Positions 55,138 to 64,000 of a stretch of DNA of 64,000 nucleotides are shown one piece after another. Each line of letters begins with the position of its first letter. The first letter of the stretch is position 1. Both the position numbers and the translations under genes were made by a program. The notes beneath the pieces are model-generated. The model saw only the letters and a list, made by a program, of their open reading frames with translations, was not told where the DNA came from and ran no database searches. This stretch comes from Druceiella hillmani (Eukaryota > Arthropoda > Insecta > Lepidoptera > Hepialidae), in assembly GCA_039881145.1 (NCBI GenBank), contig JAYKKI010000032.1, positions 12,542,501 through 12,606,500 on the forward strand, in the 5' to 3' direction.

Positions 55138-57235
55138 TAAATAAATAACGTGCTATGCAATTCCATACTGCAACAATGCGCTAACAGTACAGTGGATAGT
55201 AGGTTCACACTCACAAGGTACCAGAAGATGATATCAGGGGCAGGTCGTGAAGCGGGGTTGGGGGCTGGGCCACGCATGATTGGTTTTCATTATAGTGATA
55301 ATAACTTATAATTCTTGTATTTTTATTATACAATTGTTATTAATTGCAAAATACCTCCTACAGAATATTAAATTGAGTCATAAGTATTTTTTTGCGTAGA
55401 CGAAGTTAACAATAAAGAAATAACAAAACTCTAGTGAATATTATGAATAAAATAACTATGAAAATAATATGAAATTATGTGAAAAAAAATATGAAATGCA
55501 CTTAGGGTTCCTTTTTTGCTCAAGCAGAGTAGGCAGTTAGAATCTATTCTAAAGACATGATATATATACAATGATTTATTTTTTAAACCCAAACTTATAT
55601 TCACGAAGAGCGAAAGTAAAGTAAATATATGAAAACCATGTGCAGAACCGAACCCTTGCGTTACCAACGTTAGATTGATATCTTACCTGCTGCACATGCA
55701 ATCATTTGAAATGACTCCATTACCGCGATTACTTGCAAATCCATACTTGCATATTATGTTCATACATACTTGGTCGTTAACCCCAAACGCCTTTCAGCAC
55801 AGTATTTCGCGATAAGCCTATATTAATTTTATTGATTATGCGAATAACGGACTTCGTATTGATGTCACGTATTTTGAACAAGAAAAAAAGTTTTGAAGGT
55901 GTTGTTAAAGATATACTATTGTCATAATAGTGGCGACTTATTTTCATTTTTCCTTGGCACTACACATACTTTTTCGTCATCACTTTATAAATAAAAAGTT
56001 ATATGACCAGCTCGATTCAAAGGCTTTTAATATTGTCAGCCGAGGTAACAAGTTATAGTACTTCATTGTTTTGGTTATTCATTTTTATTTTATGCTCCTT
56101 CTACCTATGCTTAACTATTTATAATTGAAATGGCCATTGTTCCATAACTGTGGCTACTTCAGTTATAACTTTGTTATTCGTAGAACTTTTTTGAAATGTT
56201 GTTTGTCTATCGGTCTCTTTGTAATTTGATGACATTTCTAACCATAGATTAGATATACGTCTAGCTGTCCCTAAACTATCCACGCTATTGAAATCGCGTA
56301 CTAAAGGGAGTAGATATATTCCAAAGATTATTAAAAATATTACCATTATTATAACAAATCGTGCGTTATTTATAAAATGTGTTAAGTTTATAACAAAAAG
56401 AATTCATTAAATTTTGCAGTTTCGCTGTATGCATTAATTACCAAAAAAGAAAAGCTAATAAATATATTAGTTTTCAATTTGAAAGTTTATGGTATAATTA
56501 ACTTTACTTTTAATTGCTAATTTAGGGAATTATCCACAAGATTAATAATTACGGAATTTATATAAAGTCCTTCAAACTTCAATCTTTTTATTAGTATTAT
56601 TATTTTGTAATGCAGATATTTATAATTGTTTGTTTTTCTTCAAAATTGTTGAAGATTTTCTCTTATACTTATCGTGCCTCTTACACTTATTATTAGTTTA
56701 TCTTGAGACATACTAGAAATTTTCCTCAGACGTGAAAACTTCTCCTAAATATAGAGACAAAAGGTAAAGAAAATCGGACAAAATGGAACTGTGTCTATGA
56801 AAAGTTTTATTATAAACACCTTGAAACGTGTAACGGCAAGGTTTGACTACACAATAAGATGCGAGTAGGATTGCATTCTGACACTTGCAAATGCATCGTA
56901 ATTACATGACGATAATTTGCATATTTTGTATTCATATTGAGAGGAAGAGCACACGTACGTAACGAGATACAACGAAACGACAGGCTGTTTTTTTTAATGT
57001 CGGTCTCGTGATTTGCACTTTTAAATACATTGGCATTGATGCAGAATTACTGGTACGTAGTTCTGCGAAACGCTATTGTAAATCGGCATGCATCGCCATT
57101 ATTTTAGTTTTAATTGTTATATTGTTGTCGGCGATATAAATATTAATTCGAAAGAACCTTCTTGATTTAGTTGAAATGTGTTTGTACGTGCGAAATTCAT
57201 TGAGGGAAAATTTTACAACGTTGACTCATAATTGA
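55138..57235. other. AT-rich stretch with no recognised gene
   Basis: A minus-strand frame at 56119-56346 begins with a hydrophobic segment (MVIFLIIFGIYLLPL) but shows no family motif and no neighbouring exons. Nothing else recognised. Confidence 0.4.
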
Positions 57236-57905
57236 TGGATGGATATTCGCGAACTACGCAATTTCCATATTCTTTCACTACTCTGCAATATCTTAAATAA
57301 CCCTCACAATCTCTCTTATCTTTCAGCAAAATTCACAGCCCTTTCTAGCGATTGCCTGTGTCTACGTGCTGACAAACTTGTCACGCTCCTTATCCTCAAA
57401 TATTATACTTTTTTCTATGAGCGTTCGTTCACTGTTCATGCCGCCAAATTATGGAATAAACTGAATTCTGACATCAGACTTTCACCGTCACTTGTACCTT
57501 TCAAAAGTCTGAATAAATTATACCTACATTACCTTTAGTTTAAAAATTCTATTTCCTTCATATCTCACTTCCTTTAATTCTTTTCATTACCCATCCTTCG
57601 CCTTAATCCAGGTCTAAAACCCATCAGACATATCGAATTAGATTTTTCTTTTGTTTTGTTTTCTTTGGTCACTTTTTTTGTTTCTATTATTTTATCTTTT
57701 AAATATTATTGTAATGTGTGGCTTTCTGTCTTCCCTTTTTTTGTTTCTTTTTGGTTTCGATTATTTTATATTTTGCATATTGTTATATGCCTATCCCATT
57801 TTGTTTTTATTACACTGTATCTCTGGTTAACTGTAAGATATTGCTCTTGTAGCAATTAGTTCACCAGATGACTGCTCGTCAAAGTTTTTAAATAAATAAA
57901 TAATT
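57230..57905 (+). mobile_element. LINE 3' end with reverse-transcriptase C-terminus and tail
   Basis: The open frame 57239-57538 contains DIRELRNFHILSLLCNILNN, then FTVHAAKLWNKLNSDIRLSP and FKSLNKLYLHYL before a stop. The ending R.LH.L.LL..IL, F.V.A..LWN.LP..IR.S.S...FK..L. is typical of the C-terminus of reverse transcriptases in CR1/jockey-type LINEs. About 350 bases of T- and C-rich 3' UTR follow, then AACTGTAAGATATTGC and an AAATAAATAAATA tail at 57890-57903. It is truncated at the 5' side, and the frame kept here is intact, so it is younger than the two other LINE fragments. Confidence 0.82.
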
Positions 57906-58170
57906 GTCACAAATATTGACCATTATAGTTATGATATAAGGAATTCGTTTCAGTACTTTGCACTTAATGAAATAAATTACTTATCATTTGGTTGGCTGTC
58001 ATTGAAATGTAAATTTACAGAATAATTATATTTATTCATTTAGTGCTTTATTTTTTTTTACTTAAAAACACTGTATTTGGAAAATTATTTATGTATTCAA
58101 CATTGGATGTTGAATACAATCTGTTTTTTGTTTTTGTGTGCATTGGATGTTGAATACAATTGGATGTTGA
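57906..58170. other. AT-rich spacer with short repeats
   Basis: CATTGGATGTTGAATACAAT occurs at about 58101 and 58141, with a third partial copy at 58160. Confidence 0.6.
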
Positions 58171-58175
58171 AATAA

Positions 58176-58440
58176 TCATGGCTTGTGTAGTCCTTGTATG
58201 AATAGATTAATTAATTGATTGAAAATTTTCGAATCAATGAAGTTTTCGAGAGGTGTAGATTGTATCTGTAGATATTGTTGCGGGGAATATGTTTGGATGT
58301 AAGTTTTTAAACTTGACGTTTGGACTTGAGTTTGTGAAGATGGTGTTTGAATATAGGTTTGCGGCAATGGTGTTTGAGGATATGCCTATCGAGATGGTGT
58401 TCGAGAATCTGTGTCTGCAGATGGGTTATATGCATAGCTG
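58176..58440 (-). pseudogene. Gln/Thr/Pro-rich coding-like remnant, unknown
   Basis: The minus strand reads YAYNPSADTDSRTPSR, a stop, then AYPQTPLPQTYIQTPSSQTQ and more QT-rich sequence. It ends ENFIDSKIFNQLINLFIQGL before a stop near 58179. The reading frame is the same on both sides of the stop. Repeated PQT/IQT motifs suggest a low-complexity linker of a transposon or regulatory protein. I do not recognise the family. Confidence 0.3.
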
Positions 58441-58444
58441 AGCA

Positions 58445-59574
58445 GAGGCGAAGAAGATATATATAGAAGAGGTATACTTCATTCTATAGTATGAAACCAT
58501 TGTCAGACTGATCGTTGGCTATGGATCGTTTGATGTAATTACGTGCTTATGCACATTGCTACTATAAATCACAACTCTAGATAGATGCACTCAATTTTTA
58601 ATCATTTTATCAGAGCGGAACCTTTTTAATATGTATTCATGGTCAGCCTCGTGGTTTAATCGCTGCAAGCAATTTATTTAGCAACACTCGCATGCCGTGA
58701 ACCAGATATTAGTATTGTTACCATTTTCGTTAAATATCAAATACAGCATATGATAATTACGTGTTCTCTGCTGTATCGAAGCGCACGGCAATAGGGAATT
58801 AATAAAAAATATTATTATTAATATTAATATTACTAATAACAATATTATATGAAATGATAAAAATTGTAATTCTAGATAAAAATATCAAATTTTTTACTAC
58901 TCTGTATGAGAAAATAATAAAGTTGAAGTGTGATAATTTGGAGAGGGTCATGAGCAGATGATGATTGGCTTACAATTGAAAACTAGCACAAAAATAATAT
59001 GGTGGATCAGTCTTCTGTCAAATAAATTTTAAATTTTAATTTTCCTTTAATTATTGTATTTCCATTAGTTATTTCCGTGCTGAATAAAGTTATTCTTGTT
59101 TTATGCCAAAGAAGTATATCTTCTAACGCGCGTACATAAGTACACACATACTTTTTTTAAATTTTTTTATAAGGTTATGAGGTAAAATTTTAAATTATAA
59201 ATGACGAACTAGTAGCATTTTTTATGTGTAGCTTTCGCGGCATTTTGTATATAATTATTATTCTTTCAAGGATTTTTTAAATGGTTCAATTGGCTTTTGT
59301 TTCAGTCTTATATGCCTGCATTTTTTTACATTTTTTTTCAACAAAGGATGAAAAATTATCAAATTACTAAAAGGTTTTCCGTTAGTTACAGTAAATCTTT
59401 TAAAAAAATTTAAATATGTCACGATACAAAATTCTAATGAAAATATATCCTAAATTGTTAAAAATAAAATATTTGAAAACGATGCCGATTTTTTTTTATA
59501 TTCATTATTTCATGAAGCTTGATGAAACAGAATATGCCAATAAGTTCATAAATGTTTGTACAGAATGGCCTAAT
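58445..59574. other. AT-rich stretch with no recognised feature
   Basis: An AATATTATTATTAATATTAA low-complexity patch lies near 58807. No gene or array recognised. Confidence 0.45.
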
Positions 59575-59576
59575 TA

Positions 59577-60379
59577 CAGTGGTCCAAATTTTTTTTAGGT
59601 AAAGAATATCGTGATAAGTCACTTAAAAAACCATTAGTTCTGCGAAAATCTATAGTTTTGAGATTATGATTTTTTTAAAATCTTTACTCAAGTCATACGA
59701 ATCATATTTATTCGAAACCTATTCCAACAAATCATATGAAATTCGACATTTAAGTAGTTATGTAAACGCTCTCTTTCTACTATGTGCACAACATAAAAAC
59801 TGTGTAAAAATGTGTTACTTGAACACATTTTGTATATGTTAAGGCTAATAATTGCGAATAACGTAGGTAAATCTGAAATTAATTAATTCTTTTTTAAAGA
59901 AACACAATTAGTTTTGCTAAAATTGCGATTATGGCAGAAACTTCACCTTTAGTGGCTTAATTATGTGCTGTTTACTTCTGAAGATGTTGCATCACTACGA
60001 TTTTTTGGCTAGATTATCACCATATCCTAAGGTAGTTTTTAAGATAATAAGCATATCTCCAGCTATACATATTTTACAACAGTGATTTTTTTTAATATAC
60101 CTTTTTCAAAAAATCAACAAAATTTCAAACAATAGCAGAAGTTAAGAATTAACATAAAAATCACTCATTGCGTGCTTTTTGTGTGACTACTTTACTTACA
60201 TACTATAAGTTGCATGCAATTTTGTGGAATAGTTTTCGAACAAAAGTAATTTATGTGACTGGACTAAATATTTTTCAAAAAAGTACAAAAAATCATAACT
60301 TCTACACTATGGATTTTCGCGGAACTAATGTTTTTTTAATGACTTATCACGATGTTCTCTGCCTAAAAAATTGGATCAT
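59577..60379. mobile_element. Tc1-like element with long terminal inverted repeats (about 190 bp)
   Basis: The left arm starts CAGTGGTCCAAATTTTTTTT and contains AATATCGTGATAAGTCA, CATTAGTTCTGCGAAAATCT, then TTTATTCGAAACCTATTCCA. The right arm is its inverted copy (TGACTTATCACGATGTTCTC, TTTTCGCGGAACTAATG, GGAATAGTTTTCGAACAAAA). TA lies just outside each end (59575-59576 and 60380-60381). The middle, about 400 bp, has no recognisable transposase, so it is non-autonomous. CAGTGG-type ends after TA are usual for Tc1-like elements. The frame at 60168-60473 is a by-product. Confidence 0.7.
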
Positions 60380-61785
60380 TAAGTCTATTACTAAATTTTT
60401 AAGATTATTAAAGTCTCCCTGCTTTCACATGTTTCTGGTTTGTATATTTTGCTGCACGTATTTCGCATTTTGACCTAAAAGCTGGAATAATATCACCAAG
60501 AGACAAATGATTTAAATTTTTATTCTCATTTTGTATTAACGCAAAACCGTTTTTATGCCGCACTTGAAATTCTTTCTTTTCGACAAATGTCACAGATTTC
60601 AAATTTGGAAAATATTTTATTCTTTCTCAAGTAAGTGTTGCCATTGCTTTTATTTTTTTTAATGGCTTTACGTGTCCATATTTGACTTGTCTGCCTCGTT
60701 CGCGGTCTACGTTTGAGGCGCTAACGAATGTGCCGATATTTGCTTCGTCATTACGGCTGCAGACGAGCGAAGCGCAGCGGGCTCGCATCGCATTTCGTTA
60801 TTTTATTTTCGCCTCGCTTTTTACCATCCGCCATCTACGGGGCCAGTAACAAACGTGTGGTCATGCTTTTTTGCACGTCACGCCTGTCGGTCCTTCATTT
60901 TTAGTTAATTATTTGGAGTTTAATTGATGAATTCGTGAAATAATGTGGGAGCGGATATTTGTACCGATACGGTTTTGTATATGGCCGTTATGGTTTTGTA
61001 AGCGCAATTTGTGGGTAATAATTAAATTATTCGCTTCGACCACTGCCGATTAAGCAAAATTGTATATTCGTTTTATGGCTTTTCAACAGCCACATCGAGA
61101 ATGTAACGAATGGGCATTTTAAATTTGCTTTGCAATCGATTACGAAAGAAATCTACAATCTTAAGTTAATTAGAAAGAAATCAATAAAAAAAATATAAAT
61201 TTTGAATTGTATAAGTGTATTGAGTAATTTTTTCTCAAATTAAACAATTGAAAATTTTTTCTCAAAAAAAATCAATTTGAAAATTTGAAAAATTACCGGA
61301 ATTCTCAATTACCTTTGAGATAGTTATTTGTTATCAATTTAAAAACAAACCCTTTCGTGATAAAATTCTTATTCATATTTCTGTTAGTCCTTTCACTGCT
61401 GTAGTTATCAAAAGTGATGTCGTGACACTTGCTGAGAATAGCAGCAACAATATGGGAAACCGTTCCAAAGAGCGGAGAGATATCCACTATTTTTATCATT
61501 GTTTAAATTATATTATTTATACTACTAGTCATAGTCATTACTATATAATCATTATTTACAGGTTTTTTACAGTATGTCATCGATAATAATTTGACTATGC
61601 TTCGTAGGGAAAAGCTTAAAATTAATTCAAACTGTCCGTTAATCGTATGTAGATTTATAACCTTTGTCTTCTATTGATATAGATCGCTCGAGTCATGGTT
61701 TTTTAGTTAAATCCAAAAAGAAATAGTTGAAAATAATAATTTACATAGTTAACACAATAAGTTGCTGCTATAAGATGAACTTCGC
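60380..61785. other. Unique stretch with a GC-richer pocket at 60690-60900
   Basis: The pocket contains CpG-rich sequence (TTCGCGGTCTACG, AGACGAGCGAAGCGCAGCGG). It could be a promoter or a fragment of an unknown element. No open frame with recognisable content. The rest is AT-rich and featureless. Confidence 0.35.
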
Positions 61786-62793
61786 TTCAAGCAATCAATA
61801 TTTAATTCCAAATAAAGTATGTCTTGCAAAGAGATGTGAAGAGAAAAATCACAGAGAATCACGGACAAAGGACTCATTGCAAGCAATCAATATTTAATTG
61901 GAAATAAGGTGTGTCTTGCAGAGAGATGTGAAGAGAAAAATCACAGAGAATCACGGACAAAGGACTCACTGCAAGCAATCAATATTTAATTCGAAATAAG
62001 GTATGTCTTGCATAGAGATGTGAAGATAAAAATCACAGAGAATCACGGACAAAGGACTCACTGCAAGCAATCCATATTTAATTCGAAATAAGATATGTCT
62101 TGCATAGAGATGTGAGGAGAAAAATCACAGAGAATCACGGACAAAGGACTCATTGCAAGCAATCAATATTTAATTGGAAATAAGTTATGTCTTGCAGAAA
62201 GATGTGAAGAGAAAAATCACAGAGAATCACGGACAAAGGACTCACTGCAAGCAATCAATATTTAATTCGAAATAAGGTATGTCTTGCATAGAGATGTAAA
62301 GGGAAAAATCACAGAGAATCACGGACAAAGGACTCACTGCAAGCAATCAATATTTAATTCGAAATAAGGTATGTCTTGCATAGAGATGTGAAGATAAAAA
62401 TCACAGAGAATCACGGACAAAGGACTCACTGCAAGCAATGTATATTTAATTCGAAATAAGATATGTCTTGCATAGAGATGTGAGGAGAAAAATCACAAAG
62501 AATCACGGACAAAGGACTCACTGCAAGCAATCAATATTTAATTCGAAATAAGGTATGTCTTGCGGAGAGATGTGAAGAGAAAAATCACAGAGAATCACGG
62601 ACAGAGGATTCACTGCAAGCAATCAATATTTAATTCGAAATAAGGTATGTCTTGCGGAGAGATGTGAAGAAAAAAATCACAGAGAATCACGGACAGAGGA
62701 TTCACTGCAAGCAATCAATATTTAATTCGAAATAAGGTATATCTTGCGGACAGATGTGAAGAGAAAAATCACAGAGAATCACGGACAAAGGAA
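61786..62793. repeat. 92-bp tandem array, about 11 copies
   Basis: CAAGCAATCAATATTTAATT recurs every 92 bp from 61788. The unit then runs CGAAATAAGGTATGTCTTGC, ATAGAGATGTGAAGAG, AAAAATCACAGAGAATCACG and GACAAAGGACTCACTG. Copies carry shared variants (GGAGAGATG in the last units, GTGAGGAG in others), so blocks of units were copied together. It is followed by a separate short duplication of GGACAAAGGAATATTCTATA (62777-62842). Confidence 0.95.
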
Positions 62794-64000
62794 TATTCTA
62801 TAATATCCAATCAAAGGACAAAGGAATATTCTATAATATCCTATTAATTGAACCCTTCTTTAGTTTTTAATAATTAATTCAAATCTTATTTGTCAAAATC
62901 TGCTTTAAACATAGCTGAAAAATTTGCAACCATATGTTCGTTCCCTAATAATATATTGCACCATACATAGACTTTCTATACTCTCATTCTTTAGTTAGAA
63001 TATTATGCAGTTATATAGTTGTCTCAGTAAACTTGATTCAGTGGAATGTGAAAATTAGATCGTAACTTTTGTCCATGTTCTGAACAAATACTGCTGCTAT
63101 CGACTGTGCACTGTGCGAAATTTTTCTAGGAAAGTTTCTTCACAAAATATCCTAGCCATTCCTAAGTTTGACTTAAAATATTGATTAAATTGCTAAGTAT
63201 TTAACAAACGTTGGCGTTTATTATTTTAATTTTTTGCTGGTCGACAGGTTGTATCGATGTTTTTATTTATTCTCTTTGTTTGGAAGAGCAATGGTAATGA
63301 TTGAAAAAATGGAGCATAGTATGTCAATATAAATAATTTTAACCCTATTTGCCCTTATATTGGGTTGGCAACTTATAAACCCGCCATCTCTGTAAACAAA
63401 CTTTTCAACTTTTTAAATCTTGTGAATAAAATCAATCGTCAATTATTTAAGCACCGTCGGTACCTAATACTTGTCCCCAATGTGTAGGCAGACTTAAAAT
63501 TCCATCCTTGAAGCAATATTTGGGCCTTTGACTGAAAAACCGGTACAGTTCGATTTTGATATGATATTTATCTTTAAATTTCCTTTTGCGTAAATTACTA
63601 GACAGAGAGTGGAAGAGGCGGTCTAAAGAATACGGTGTGGTGAAGTTTATAGCACAGACCAAAATATCCTTTGAATCGTTGGAACCAGTGCTTGGAACCA
63701 GTTGCTGTATCTTAAGAGAGCACACCTTCAACCGTCATTTTACATATATTACGTGTTGCTTCGCTGGCTTTTTGCCCTAAATCAAATTCATGAAGCAAGA
63801 GCGTTCTAAGTTCACTTCGAGAAACTTACAATTTTTCATTTATTCTTTAGTCGCCGATCACTCAAATTGAAATCGACTCAAATCTATTCAATTATATTTA
63901 TAAGTTAACTTAGAATTATTTAAGTAATAACACACTCAAATTTGTGCGCATAATATTCAAAGATCGTTCTAATAACATGAAATTATATCTTACTAAAATG
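62794..64000. other. AT-rich stretch to the window edge, no recognised gene
   Basis: Overlapping frames on both strands at 63447-63780 (minus, 94 codons; plus, 64 codons) have no recognisable family. Nothing else seen. Confidence 0.4.

Noticed and set aside
56119..56346. Small secreted or membrane protein with N-terminal hydrophobic segment
   Set aside because: A hydrophobic start is common in AT-rich random frames. No family match and no neighbouring exons.

Overview
The window is AT-rich eukaryotic nuclear DNA, most likely from a moth or butterfly. The main evidence is a dispersed repeat whose ends read like 'AACCTATCAAGCGCGAGT' and 'GAGGTACGGAACCC', a type I associate with lepidopteran genomes. 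It is supported by short non-autonomous Helitrons that end in a GCGAAG/CTTCGC hairpin plus CTAG, by decayed mariner elements, and by LINE 3' ends with AAATAAATA-type tails. I found no intact host gene, no rRNA or tRNA gene, no CRISPR array and no bacterial signature. Almost every open frame is short, out of context, or a by-product of a tandem array.

Layout from left to right. 1-1171: 48-bp minisatellite with higher-order structure. 1.2-9 kb: mostly unrecognised AT-rich DNA with two GC-richer pockets, a SINE at 5.27 kb and AT microsatellites. 9.3-10.4 kb: a broken Myb/SANT-like (Harbinger- or zeste-type) coding remnant. 10.75-11.5 kb: a LINE tail and a minus-strand SINE. 13.97-16.24 kb: a 14-unit array of a 162-bp repeat. 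18.05-18.93 kb: a decayed minus-strand mariner. 20.2-23.8 kb: several copies of the lepidopteran-type dispersed repeat, one interrupted by a SINE with a 13-bp target-site duplication. 27.1-27.5 kb: a 414-bp Helitron. 31-33.6 kb: two related units, one holding a 5-copy array and both holding a minus-strand helix-turn-helix (psq-like) remnant. 34.7-35.1 kb: a LINE reverse-transcriptase tail. 38.5-39.0 kb: another dispersed-repeat copy. 39.8-41.6 kb: a dispersed-repeat copy split by a 1.2-kb mariner at a TA. 42.1-44.5 kb: minisatellites. 47.2 and 48.3 kb: two long inverted repeats. 49.6-50.3 kb: a minus-strand LINE tail. 50.6-53.7 kb: three different minisatellites separated by another dispersed-repeat copy. 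54.7-55.1 kb: a second 414-bp Helitron, inverted relative to the first. 57.2-57.9 kb: a LINE 3' end. 59.6-60.4 kb: a Tc1-like element with very long terminal inverted repeats. 61.8-62.8 kb: a 92-bp minisatellite.

Nothing here works together as a pathway. The window is a gene desert built from nested transposon remnants and at least nine unrelated minisatellite families. The most informative signals are the nested insertions (an order of events can be read from them), the higher-order arrays, the Helitron pair, and the psq-like sequence carried in two related units. The GC-richer pockets at about 1.4, 3.9, 22.2, 28.8 and 60.8 kb are the only places where an unseen exon or promoter seems plausible.
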